Assembly (NCBI RefSeq): GCF_963678635.1
Contig: NC_087068.1
Coordinates: 11,478,027 to 11,538,026, forward strand
Length of the DNA: 60,000 nt
Reading direction: 5' to 3'
Source of the DNA: Symsagittifera roscoffensis
Taxonomy: Eukaryota > Xenacoelomorpha > Acoela > Convolutidae
Position numbers and translations under genes: made by a program. Under the pieces are notes generated by a model. The model was not told the origin of the DNA. It worked only from the letters and a program-made list of their open reading frames with translations, and did not search any database. This document shows positions 43,102 to 56,200 of this stretch, piece by piece. Each line of letters opens with the position of its first letter. Positions within the stretch are counted from its first letter, which is position 1.

Positions 43102-46100
43102 GAGCTGTTTAGTGTTTCAGAAAAGTGGAAATCAAAACTAACACACTACTGTGTGACTGAAAAAACTAAAAAAAATTATCACATAATTTAAATGGTTTCT
43201 ACGTTCTAGTTTTTATTGTATTTATGGCAATCTTTACGTTTGGTTGAATCCAGCTTATGACAGTTAAGGAATGTAAAAATGCAAATGGAATTTTTGTCTC
43301 TAAAAAATTTTTACGGTCATTTGGCCATAATTAATATTCAATTGAGAGTACCAAAGGCGGACCTTCTTATCGAAGGGGTTAAATCCCCGAGGAAGGCAAT
43401 ATGCCCCCTTCCCACAATTCTAGCATGAATTATGAAACAGTTTTGATGGAAAAATTACCATAGAAGGACGTTGTGAAAAAAAAACATTTTTTCAACAAAT
43501 TTTTTAAAGCAGGCTAAAAGGAATCAAAAGTCAAATTGTACAATTCCATGACATTTTTTGTTACATGGCAAGTCTGGCATCAAAAAAAACTTTGATAAAA
43601 AAAAGCTTCAAAGAAAAAAAAGCTGAAAGCTTACAAAAAGCTTGAAATTTTGTGTCTACAACATTTTGCAGGTTGTTTTCTATACAAAAAATCCAAAACT
43701 GCATGCATTTTATTTTTTATTCAAAGACAAAATATCCTTTTTTTTCATATCTAAGATGAAAAAATAGACCACTACTTCCAATGCCTTTTTCTGGAGAGGC
43801 CTGCTTCTGGTCGCAAATGTCTGGATATAAGATATGTAAAACACCTTACAACCCAGTGCGCATCAGAAGTAACATTGCTGTCTAATCAAACACTCTACCA
43901 AATAAAAGTTAAGTTTATAAGCATGCTTAATTCAGAGCGTGGTTGAGTCGTTAGCCGATATAAATGAGTTTAATTTAGGTTTTGATATAATAGGTTTTGT
44001 ATAATAATATTTTAGGTTATATGTTTATATCAGTTACATTTTTTAAATAATTGACCTTTTCAGAATTATATAATAGCGACTTTTACATTTTGAAAATTCG
44101 ACCAAATTATGAGACCAAAAATCCAAATTGAAAATGCATTTCAATGAAATTAAATGAGAGATGATGTAATTAGATAAAAAATGATGTCAGTTACATTATT
44201 TCAGCCATTATTTAAATTATGTGGTTGGGTTATTGGATTTAGTTTACAATCTTCCTGCCTGTTATGCTACTTCTAATGAACCAAGTAAGCAGTAGCGAGT
44301 CGAGGGTTGACACGAGTATGTGCGCCGCCCCCTTGCAATTCTGGTTCGCCCAAATTGATACTGATTAACGACATACCTGCGCCGAAGTTTCTCGGATAAA
44401 ATAAAATATTTTGGGAAAATATAAAAACAAGAGCAACCAACATATATCATTGCTATTATTATTTACTAAAAGTCATCAGAAATAAACTCAATTTTTGCTA
44501 AATTTCAAAAAAACTTCTTGGTGATTTTTATTACCAATATAATTGGAGGCGATGAATTGAGGCATAAACAAGAAATCGAATCTGAAAACAAGAGCAACAA
44601 AAAAGGATCGTTGCAACCATGATCTCAGTAAGGGTTATCAGCAAAAAAACTTCTTATAATCAGTTTCTTATGATTATCAGTTCAAAAACAATCATGACAA
44701 AAAATTGAGGAATGAACAAGTAATACTTTCCAAAAACAAGAGTACTTATATAAATGCATTGCGACCATGATCTGTATATAACCATAGTTCAATTTTTGCT
44801 AGATACTCTTAGAAACTACTTTATGCTTAAAATTCATAGTGTATGATTGGTGATCCTAATACACTTCAGCCAAAATAAGAACTGAACGTAGAATGTATTA
44901 CATGCTATAATAAGCTGAGCGTAAGATTGATTCGTCAATAAGTGAAGTACAGCAAACAAAAGGTCGAGCTCAAAATAGTTCATTCTCCGAAGAGATCGTC
45001 CCTCCTAAGCTAGAAAAAAATTGAGAAAATCGTCGATCCCCCCCCCAATCGGAACTAAGGAAGCTAATGATATGAAAATCAGAGGAGGCGTACTAGACAT
45101 AATTTGACCGGGCATACGAAAAACGTGACCCCTCAGACCTTTGGGGGGCAAGTGATAACGGTCCCCGGAAGTGTGAATAGCCTTATTAGAAATCGGAAAC
45201 TAGCGGCGGTACTGGGCTAAATTGTTGGTATGTTATAGGCCTACTTGAGGGAAGCTTAATTTTGGAAGCCCAGACCCCTAGGGCTCCCACTTCTGGTTTT
45301 ATGCCCTAAGTATGCAAAACCACCCCTAACTCGCCTGAAGTCGTTTCTCGGCCTCCAATGGGAGCAGATAGCTGAAACTTCGAGTGATGATAGGTAGTGG
45401 CAAGATACATCTTGTATTATATTTTGAACCTTTTCCAACAGTTAAATCGGTAAATATTAGCAAAATCACCCCTCCAGACCGGAAATAGGCAATTCATGCA
45501 AAATAATGGACGGTGGCATTATGAATTTTTTGCGACAATGGACATAAAATACGAACCCCGAAAAAAGACCCCTCGTGAGTGAAAACCCTTCGGCAACTCT
45601 TTCCGGTATTATTAGCTTTTTTTTGGAAAAATTGACAATGGACTTTAGAAATGGGATAACTTGTGAAGTATTAATGGGATATGAATGGAAATTGGTAGTA
45701 AGGACCTTCAAGAGGTTCTGAATCCAAATATGGAAATATGACCCCGGTTGACCTCTGGGTGAACTTAAGTTGATTTTTGGGCGTTTTAAACCCAAAGCTG
45801 CATAGAAAACATCGAGATCAACACCGGAAAATGGCGTAATCTCCGTCCAACCCTTTGGAGATATGAACCGGTCACCTTGCTAAAAATTGGGAGGAAACTT
45901 GTATATTGGTAACTAGAGCAGAAGATGATAGTCTTAGAGCTTGTACATTGCAACCTTGGAGTAGTAGATATAGTTCAAAAGAACTTGGTAAAAATTGGGT
46001 TCAGTTTAGCTTGGCGAATGATCTATTCATAGGAATTCAACTGAACAAGGAAAAGTCACCCCAGAGGAAATTGTTAGTAATAGGACCGCAGCATGAAAAT

Positions 46101-46699
46101 TAAATATCCTCAAAAATATGACGGGGACGGTCCATTTATTTGGCTTCCTGGAGGTGACTTTTTGGTTTAATTTGACCCCTAAGAGACAAACTACGTTCCC
46201 TGATAGCTGGAAAATCGGGATTGGAATAGAGTACAAACAGAAATTTTAGATGCTTGGAATGAATAATCTACCCATGGAAAGGGTCTCCCCCTACCCTTGG
46301 GAGGTCGGAACGTTAACGGGATAATTAAAATAAAGACCTTGGGAGGATCACTGAGTAAACATAGCATGGTTTGGAGGATGAGTTGAAATCGAGGGCTGAA
46401 GTCTCTGAGGTCAGGAATTAGCTGATTAGAATCCTATGACATTTGTTTACTTGGTCAAGTTGAAACACCTACCGCATCTCAGGTATCTAATAAGCATGAA
46501 ATGATTGATAAACGAAACGGAAATTGGCACGTGGCAAAGTTGACAGGGAGAGGGATGTAGTCGTAAAACATGTACGGACGGGTGATTTAAGCGGCTGCCA
46601 GGTCTGATAGGGAATGGCGTGACTTAACTAAAACTAAGTGTAAAGAAAGATAAAGAACTGGATGTTACTGGAGAGCCTTTAAACCTCAGAACAATTGTT

Positions 46700-46925
46700 A
46701 GCTACTATTAAGAGTAGTTGGTTCTCAGTCAGAGAAGAGAGCAATTGATGCTGAGAGGGAGTAGCTGGTTCTCATTTAGTTAGAGAAAAATACTTTGCCT
46801 GTTAGTCAAGTAGTTGGTTCTCGGACTAAGAGAACAATTGTACTAGAAAAAGAGGATAGTTGGTTCTCATCAGAGATTTTCCAGAGAGAGATAACTTTTT
46901 AGTGTTAGTGGAGTTAGTTGGAAAT
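46700..46925. repeat. Irregular repeat of AGTTGGTTCTC
   Basis: AGTAGTTGGTTCTC-like motifs recur near 46,717, 46,767, 46,811 and 46,859, separated by related AGAGA/GAACAATTG segments (unit about 45-50 bp). Confidence 0.7.
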
Positions 46926-48018
46926 TAATTCCATTTAGGCAAATTGGCCGATAAATCGCGGACCTTTTACTTTTGATTTGTTGATTAAATTATAACCTGG
47001 CTACTCAGAGCCTTTGGTAATTAGACGTATACTCATCTGAATTAATTTACAATTGGAAATTCTTTTGATTGTTTTGATAAGACAAGACAGCCGGAGAGCA
47101 GTACGCAAGAAGGGGCAAGCAACATACAGAATAGTTGCCACCAACTAACCCTTTCGGGATTGTAGATAGTAAGCAACCTCGGTCGCCTCGATGAATTCCC
47201 TACCCAAGGGACGACCTTGCGGGGGTCGTTAGGGGAGAGAGAGAGATAGAGAGAGAGAGAGAGAAAGAAAGAGAGCGAACCTAGAGAAGCAATCCCCTAA
47301 ATCTACGCATAGAAATTGATGATTTTAAATTCCAAAAAAAATCTGAAGCAATAAATTGAAGAATAAATGAATTCTCAATACTGAAAAAAAAGATTAAGTA
47401 CGTAAAATTTACGCGCTAAAATTTGCAACCCATTAGTAATAAGGTTTTATTAAGCCGATGAGTTGTTTTTTGCTTCAAAGAAGAAAATCATGCTTACTCA
47501 GAGACATGTTTTTATTTCAAGCATGTGGGGGAAAGTAGACTTTATAGTTATTATTTCGTATTTGAAATATGTTTTTGGGATTTTATGGTGAAAAAATAAT
47601 AGATTTTATTATGTGGAGAGATAAACAAAACTTCTTGTTATTATATAAAGAAATAAAACACATTATAAATACAATATAATTGACGCAAAACAAAAGTATT
47701 TTCATGAATTTTTTGACCATATAAGGGAAATGGGAGGGGGGGGGGGGGGGCAAAGGAGAAGAGCCGAAGGTATTGTTTGAGTCTCCGCCGATTAAAACCT
47801 AAAGAAGTGAAATTCTAACCAATTGGTTGCTTTTGGGAAAACTTTTGCAAACCAAAGTTGAGTGATGGGTGGAAATTCGTACAACGGTCGCTCCGCGTTT
47901 TACTGGGCAGATGATTTTGTTGTCGAGCAATTGTTTTTGCCTGATGAGTTTAGGGCTTTATTATAATATTTGCTCAGGGTGATTGTAATTTAAATTGAAC
48001 ACGTATAATTGTAAGAAG
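46926..48018. other. Region downstream of gene 2
   Basis: It includes a moderately GC-rich stretch with a hairpin (GACGACCTTGCGGGGGTCGT, about 47,211-47,230), a GA microsatellite (47,236-47,276) and a G-run near 47,738-47,751. No coding exon is supported. Confidence 0.45.
47236..47276. repeat. GA microsatellite
   Basis: GAGA repeat with a few interruptions (GATA, GAAA). Confidence 0.95.
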
Positions 48019-48181
48019 TTATCCAAATGGTTCCATTTCAACTACTGCGTAGTGCTCCAATGACTCTTCGCCCGGTGCAGGTCCCCCCATGACGTCATCA
48101 TCATGTATGGGAGTTCTTGTATTGACCCCCCGCCCGTCAGAAGACCTCTCACTCGGAGGCAGAGGCTCAACTTCGCCAACC
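48019..48181 (-). CDS. Gene 2 last exon
   Basis: It enters in phase 2 after a pyrimidine-poor but plausible TTTTGGTTAG. It encodes VGEVEPLPPSERSSDGRG, TRTPIHDDDVMGG and ESLEHYAVVEMEPFG, then TAA at 48,019-48,021. Pro/Ser/Asp-rich, probably a disordered tail. Confidence 0.75.
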
Positions 48182-51100
48182 CTAACCAAAAAAAGAATAT
48201 TGATTTCTAGTTCTATTATGAAGAAATGCTTTTTTAATGTTAAAAAATTAAGAAATTTTTGCAATTTTCTGAATTCTAATCCGAAGAAAATTAAGGCTGT
48301 CAATTTCATGTCAAAATAGGTCCACTTTTTGACCTACTTTTTTGTAGGTCAAAATATTGACTGACTTTTAATTCGATTTCATTTGTCATGTAAGAACGTC
48401 TTGAGTTCACTCTTTTGATTTTCTTTTCTCTTAACCTATAAGAACGGTTTAGAGTGAAATCTTTTCTTACTAACTTTTTTCACGGCTACAACAACATCTT
48501 AATACTCTTACACTCACCTTATAGACGGTGCCGACTCCTCGGCCTTCATGGGTCCGAACACCACCTCCGGGTGAGTCTTGGTCACTCGGAATCCGAAGTT
48601 GTCCCTCACTTTCACCTTCGCCTGTCTCGGATGACTCAGCCACCACTGCATAATACCATTGCTACAAAACAGACACAGACTTTAAAATAAGTTATCCACA
48701 AGGGAAAGAGTCGACATACGAGCTGTCCAGCTTTTCACGGAGAACTGCTGTTGTGCCCCTGTTTAAGAAATACATGCAATTTTTTTTGAGAAGCGCATAC
48801 AAAGAAGCGGAGACGTAACCATTTAACCACATTCTCACCAGAAAGGTTAATAGGATCAAGCTATTCGGTATTTTCAGACGAGCTTATAAATAGGATATTC
48901 AGACGAGCTTATGTTCATTGTTGTGTCCTTTTTTCATTATTTTTATCGTATCTCTTATTGTAAAAAAATAACCATGTCGTATTATTTCTTAAGATAAATT
49001 CAAATTCTAACAAGACAAAAACTTTCCGAAAAATGATCACAGGAGAAATATTCTTTCAAATTTAAGCTTAGGACAACAATAGCTTTCGAATGATCTAAAA
49101 AAAATTCCGTCAAAAATGGCTAGTTAAAAAGTCGAAGTTTGTCTGAAAAAAAAAACACCCGAGCACAAATATTCCGTTACTTTCGTCACGAAAGTCGGAA
49201 CAAAAAGTGATATCAGCCACTTAAAAGAGGTGTTTAAGGCGTGTTGGACATCATCTATGGGCTTTTTTCCCATTCCCCATTTATACCAAATTATATACCA
49301 AAGTTATACCAAAAACATGGTTCGATACTTAACTTTGTAAAGCCTTTCGTTACACCTTGAAAATTATGCTCAAGTGAGGTGACGTTGGGGAGCAAAAAGA
49401 GCCTAACTATGTTCTAAGCTTGAATATTTCAGCGAGTATTTTCCACGCAGTGCTAAGCAACCGTAGTCCAAACTAAACATAATAGTCTGAAGGATACTAA
49501 CTGGGGTCAGATTGGGGATTAGACGCTAATTTGACCCAAAAGTACGATCATTTCAAAATTACACATGGCAAGCCCCCTCCTGATGGCATAACCCCTCATG
49601 GCAAGCAAACAGTAGCATTCTTGTTTGGCGTACAGCCTCAACTAATGGGGTATCACCATTTTTTGTTGTGAGAAAGACAAAAACTGAATTCGAACATCTC
49701 ATCACGTTGAGCAAACAGTCGCTCCCTTTCAATGACCTCCTAGAAAAATTCTGTCTGCAAATAAAGGCCAAGAACTTGAAATTTCTTCTGCAGTTTGTCG
49801 TGTGATTGTTACTTAAGCTACAAACAAGAGTTAACTGGTGCTTTATTGTAAAAATGAGCGTGGATGTCGTGGACATAATGGAATGTTCGGACACCTTCAA
49901 GGATCAACCAGGGATGGTAAGCCTAACCAAAGGCTTGCAAAGTGAGTTCGATTCTTTAAAAACCAAATTAATTGAAAAAGAAAAAAGACTTGCGTATTTA
50001 GAAAATTATGTTTCGCAAATGGAAAAGTTTCTTAGTCAGGACTTGGTCAATATTTGTAATGAAATGGAAGATTTAAGAAACCGTGTGTTACAACAGAAAC
50101 GTACAATAGCAAAGATACATTAATCCCCCAAAAATGAAAGGTGAAAGTGTTCGTTCTTTTTTCGAAAAAACAGTTGGATGTCACCCCTAGGGATATTAAA
50201 GCCTGTCATTATCTCGTTAAAGCGAACGATTCTGCAATAATCGTTAAATTTGTGAACTTCCATCAGAAAAGTTTCTTGAGGAGAGAGATCCAAGAGACAA
50301 GTATTCAACCTTAAAAACAACGAAGGGAAACCAGTTTACTTTACTGAACGTCGCCCTCCCACGACCGTGATCTACTCAATCTAGCTAGAGATAAAGGTAT
50401 CAAAGTTGTGACTAACAATTGCGGAGTGCAGCTTATTTTACCAAATGGAAATGGTGGGGTTAAATTTCGGCCTGGTTATTCATCAAAAGATATTGAGCAG
50501 CTTGAAAAGGTTGCAGTTAAAATGCAAAATCGACATTCAAGATTACCTGATGTCAATTTCGTATTTATTTGAGCACGTGTATCCAGTATTAATGGTGAAC
50601 TTATTCAACGCTATAACACTGATAGAAAACGTGTTCATGGTAATTCGTCAACGTGATACACGCCTGAAGGAAAACCAGTAAATTGTAAAGAATAGTTAAC
50701 ATGATCAATGAAAAGGCTTTTCATACTATTATCACGGCTTGTTGCAGACAGTTTGTTTTCTTCTTATGAAAATGGAGAAAAATTCATTGAAGGTTAGGAA
50801 AAATTATGAAATTCTTGCAATATAAAAAACCTTGTTTACAAAAGGCAAAAAGTAAATAGTTTTTTTCATGCACACTAAACTTGGGGCTGACAATGAACGC
50901 TACAAAAGCGTCCAAAATCAGGCAAAAAAATGATAGCGGATACTCAAAAAGCGTATCAGTGTGTTAAAATTGATAGAATATTTAAAAACAAAAACGAAAA
51001 TTTCTTCAAATATGTTAAGAGATTGCGTGAACCTAACACAAAAATTACAACTATCAGTTAGATGCGATGCAGAACAAACAAACGAATTTATTCCAAGTAT

Positions 51101-53171
51101 AGGAAAGGACATGAACAAAAAATTAAAAAGTGCCTCGCTTTCAACCAATAGGCCAGAATTAACAAATTCTATGTTCCCTTTCCCTGTAGAAACTTCAGAA
51201 ATTTTTGAACTAATTAAATCATTAAATAGCTCAACCGTTGAAGGTGTTGACTTTCATCTCCCGCTCTATCGGAATATTAATGTTATTTTCAATAAATGCC
51301 ATAGTAAAAGTTGTTTCCCCCGCTTCTTTCAAATTTGCAAACATTGTTCCGATTAATAATTCTGACACTAGACAAGTCAAAGACATATAATTAACGTCCA
51401 ATATCTCTTCTGACTGCCCTCAGTAAAGTACTAGAGATATCAATATCCCTCAGAATAACATCTTGATGCGATTCCCAGTTTGGGCTTAGACAGAACGATT
51501 CATCGGTCAAGCAGTTCCAAAATTGGCAGAGTCCATCAAGAAGAAAATTGACGAAGGTTATAAAGTTTGCAGCGTTTTTTTAGATTTAATTAAAGCTTTT
51601 GATACAGGCAATCACAAAATACTGATATAGAAGCTTAACTGTTTGGGCATCAGGGGAGTTGTTGAAGACCTAATCAATTCTTATCTCATTAAACGAAAGC
51701 AATTCGTTGCTATTGGGAAGAAAACTTCTAAGACTTCATATGTATCGATGGGGGTTCCGCAGGGTTCAATTTTGGGTCTTCTGCTTTTCTTATTATACAT
51801 TAATGATACGGTGAGTTGTTTTTCGGCACCAAATGCCTCTGCGGGTTTGAATGCAGATGAAAAGTGTGTAATGGTTTATTCAAAACAGGACCAGAAATTC
51901 TTAATGGCTAAAAGTCAATCGTCTGTGTCTAAATATTTCGAAAACCTTTTGTGTGAAATTCAATGCAAATTGCTCAAAAAACAAAGTTGCAATATATGGA
52001 TACACAATAACGAAAGTGGATTGGGTAAAATATTAAGGATTACAAATAGATGATTGATTGAATTTCTATTTCCACTTCTCAACTGTGTGCTACAGAATTT
52101 CATAATTGGTAGGATTTCCAAGATTTTCCAAACAGTGCCTAAATAAATATCAGAGACTTAAGTACTATAATTGCTACATTAAACCAATTAAAGAGTATGG
52201 TGTAGTTGTTTATAGTTGCATTTCTAAAAATGTTCTGGAACCTAATTTTTTACTCCAAAAACGCGCGCTACGCATAATTTACAATAAACCATTTAGGTTT
52301 CCCACTGACAGCTTGTTCCAGTAATCGAAAATGTGCACTAATTTTGAACTATATGCTGGTAAACTGTCACAAAACTCAGCAGAAACTATCACAGCTCGTA
52401 TTTTCAACTCGGGTTGTATTGTTACCCAAAATCGTAAATTGTGTGTGCAACCTTCTTTTTACTGTAGAACTGAAATAGGAAAAAAGGAAAAAACTAAATG
52501 CATACAGAGCTCTTAGAATTTTTAGCAATTTCCACGGACTAGAAATTTTGCCGTTGGCTACCTCATCGCAATATATCAAAAAACGGACACTTAAAAATTT
52601 TTCAGACAACTATATACAAGTTGTAAGTGTCGTGTTCTTCTAAAGACATCGTAATTTGGCGATAGTTTTGTATTTTTAATACGCAACTCAGCTGATAATT
52701 TTTCGTAATTTCGAGGGTGGTTTTTTGATTTTTTCAATTAACTTCGTTTCTTTTCATAATTCTTGTTGCCAATATTTTTCCAAGTGTCCCCTTTGGTATA
52801 ATTTCGTGAGATCCATTTTTGGCTGGCCAACATCAAAATTTTTCTAAAGGCGCCCTAGACGCCATTATTATTAAATTTGAGGGGGGGGGGGGGGGCGAAG
52901 AAACGCAATTTTTGGGTCAAATATTTTTTTAAAGTGCTCATTTTTAGCCGGTTTTTTCTCAATATGCCTGCAGTGCAGAAACTTTTTTTGACAAAATAGG
53001 AAATTTTTTTATTTCGAAAATCGCCCACTCCCCTAGAAATATTTCTGCGCGCGCCAAAACATTCAAGACTTATAGTTAGCCCATATATAAACCCCCTGTC
53101 TCTCTCTCTCCCTCTCCCTCTCCCTCTCCCTCTCTCTCTCTCTCTCTCTTCTCTCCTCTCCCTCCCTCCCT

Positions 53172-53203
<32 letters not shown>

Positions 53204-56200
53204 TTCAGACTACGTACATTCTGTTCTCGCCTGCATCCGACTCCTCCTCCGACTCCACACTGCTGTCGAGCGAGAGTGACGTCATCGATCCATCCATGCC
53301 CTTGTGGATGTCATTATACTCCCCATCCACATTCACCGCATCCTCGTCATCCTCCTCATCCTCGTCTTCATTGTTGTCTCCCAAATTGTTCTTTTGTTTA
53401 TTTGCAGCCTCTTCCTTCTTCTTAGCTGCTTTTGCTTTAGCCTTCTCGTCTCTAACAGAAAAGAACTCTCATGTTATCTAGAGGAAAAAACTTTTTAATC
53501 TAGTTTTTTTCGAAAAAAAATGAAAAATTTTTTTTGGCGAAAAAAAAATGCAATTTAGCGTTCATTGAGCCTTCATTGAATAAAACGTTTAATTTCTACC
53601 CTTCCTCATAGGCATTCGAAAATAATGGCAACTGATTTAGACACCATATCAATAACTTCTTTTAGTATACAGAAAAATGCCTTGAAAAAGCTGCGCGTGC
53701 TACATCATTTCTTGATTCGGATTTCGTTTTGCCTTGAAAATACGCCAACAGTAAGAAACACATGGTAATATTGATTCAATCAATGAGATACCCAATGTCT
53801 AATTAGAGGAACTATTGAAAAAATTTTCTAAAGCAAAAAGTCGAGAAAACCAAAAACTGGTTACTTTTATGATGAACTGATGGCTAAACCGAACAGTTGA
53901 TGCAATTCGAGTTAAAATAGTTAAATCGTGTGAAGACATTTGTAAAATGTAACAAGAAAATGAACTCTGTTTCTTTTAACATATTTTTATCTAAGTAGTC
54001 TCAGTTTAAATATTAGGAAAATTTTGAAATGAACCTGAACAAAATGTTATGGAAAAGTTGATGTTTAAATTAACAGACACTTATTTAATTGACTTTGATT
54101 ATTTCAAAAAATGTTTAAGTAGTAAGACATCTAGCAATTGTGAAACAAGTACATTTTACGCACACAAAAAGTCAATTGCAACATCAATTTATGTGAAAAT
54201 CAGACATAGCTTAAAAAATGTATCTAAACATATTTTCACTCAATATTTTAACATGGTAAAACCAAAATTAATTTTCATAAAAATCGAAATATTTTTGCTG
54301 ATCTTTTGTGTATAAACTGCATTTAAATTCAAATTTTTTTTTGTGTTTGGCATTCACATTTTTTGCAGTGCCTTTTTAATGATGTTCAAACTATGATTCA
54401 TCCAAGAAGTATTGCAAGTTCCAAGAATTTGATAAATCATCACTGAAACGTAGGTGACTATAATTTTCTTAATACACTTACACTGATTTTCAAGAATGAA
54501 ACTACTTGATCGATTATATGATTTTGACTGGTACTAGTTGGGTTCTGTTCGAAAAGACTGCAATCTGTTGAATCTGTTAAAAGAAAATGTTTCAATTAAG
54601 AAAATAGTACCCTGCGCAGAAATTTCGAAAAAAAAAATCCGATTGATGAACAAAAATTTTTAAAAAAATTTAAAAATTATATTTGAAATAATATTATCTC
54701 GGAATTTTATAGATCTGAAATAAAATACATACTAATAGTCTTTCGAAGTCTGTAAATTAAAAAAAACCTGATACATTTTTCGTAATCAATTTTTTAAAAT
54801 GTTGTGAAATTAAGGTGTAGAATATTGCTTCACACTTTTGAAAAATTAAAAAAATTTCGAACTCAACATAATCTGCATTCCTGCTTTCTTATATTGTCCA
54901 AGAGTGCAGGGATTTTTTTTCCTGGTAGCCCGCAATAAATAATTTAAGAAAATCACGAGTCCTTTGTAGTGTATTTATATTTCCTACAGTGAAAAATGTT
55001 AGTGTTCCGACTTTCGTAACGAAAGTAACGGAATAATTTTTTTATATCATTCAAAAGTATTATAGTGCTGAGCTTAAATTTGAAAAGATATTTCATCTGT
55101 GATTGTTTTTCGTACAGTTATGAGGGTTAAAAATTGTCACTTTGGCCAATTTGTGACAATTAACCCGCGATATATTTCGCGCTATTAACCCGTAAGCGAA
55201 TATTTAATCCGTCTTTGAAATCGATCCTAATTGATTAAACGAAGCTTATTTGACATAAATGATGGTGGAATCCCTCATAAGCGTAGAACCGAATGGGCGA
55301 AAAAAAAATCAACCAATCAGATTTTAGTACTTCAAAATTTGGAAAGAAAGCGTGAAAATCTCACAGAAAGTAACTATTTCCAGGGACTTAATATTAATTT
55401 TGGTCGAATAAAAAAATGACAGAAATATGCAAAACTATCAAACTGTCAGTGACCGCTGGCGATTCGAAACAAATTTTATATTTCAAGGGCTTCGTTATTA
55501 AGCGAAACATTCCTTCGGTTAATTCCTTTTAATTGAACGGCAATTGATTCATTTTAATATACTACTTTCGACTATTTTGTTTTCGGTTTTTCGCCCATGA
55601 GTTTTTCCCCTATTGGGTCCTTCGCCCATGAGAATAGCATAAACCCCCATGAAACTCGACATTTTCAGAATGAGATTCATTTTGAAACAAACTTATTATT
55701 CTTCTGACTTTTCAACAAAAGATGGATTATTTGCGACTGTTTTTTTTCTTCTGTTCAGACTTAGTTTGACTTTTGAACTAGCAACTTTTAAACAAAATTT
55801 TTGTAGCATCTAAAAAATTTTGACGTCCCAATGTAAACGTTAAAACCAGATTTCAACTCGAGGTCGAAACGAAATGAAGATGGTCAAACATGCCATTTCG
55901 GAACTAATAACGCGCGATATATTCCAGGCTTTTGATGCGTAAGCCGCTATTCAATCGGCTCAGAAAACAATCAATTTTGTATTGAGACTAGCTTATTGGT
56001 CCAAATAAAACGTAGCTAGATGCTAATTATATTACTGAGTTTTTTATATAGCTTGTGGGGGAAAACTTTAATAGAAATTATTTATTTCTTATTTTTGTTC
56101 CTATTTTCCCACCTATCAAATATTTTATTTTGAAGGCTATTTCTTGGTCATTAAAGGAAAGTCATTCAGGGCTTTGCCTTGATTACAAAAATTTTTCGTC

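Larger units (their letters stand above)
33891..46685. repeat. Large block repeated up to three times (segments M, L and A/B/C)
   Basis: Three segment types recur in direct orientation. M: 33,891-34,800 and 42,233-43,262 (start CTAGTTTGGCCGTGTAAAA). L: about 35,063-35,647, 40,020-40,607 and 43,310-43,855 (CAATTGAGAGTACCAAAGGC ... ACACCTTACAACC). A/B/C: 38,159-40,019, 40,608-42,232 and 43,856-46,685 (start CAGTGCGCATCAGAAGTAAC). C is the most complete, A lacks the 3' third and B lacks about 1 kb in the middle. Frames are not conserved between copies, so the block is non-coding. It may be a non-autonomous transposon cluster or a segmental duplication. Confidence 0.85.
49854..52660 (+). mobile_element. 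Degenerate non-LTR retrotransposon, antisense in gene 2 intron
   Basis: It is an ORF1-like region (49,854 to about 50,600) followed by decayed reverse transcriptase (about 50,960-52,640). There is no recognisable apurinic-type endonuclease between them, where intact CR1/jockey-type elements have one, so that part is deleted or unreadable. No LTRs and no clear poly-A tail were found. The motifs fit the CR1/jockey/I group broadly, and clade assignment is not possible by eye. Confidence 0.8.

Noticed and set aside
38575-45795. ORFs repeated in block copies A and C (for example 39,518-39,730 and 45,256-45,438)
   Set aside because: Homologous DNA is read in shifting frames between copies, so no protein is being conserved.
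33891-46685. Helitron interpretation of the repeated block
   Set aside because: No TC start, no CTRR end with a preceding hairpin, and no Rep/helicase remnant could be seen at the block limits.
53296-53498. Plus-strand Ser/Leu-rich ORFs
   Set aside because: They are the reverse of the Lys/Glu/Asp-rich gene 2 exon at 53,218-53,451.
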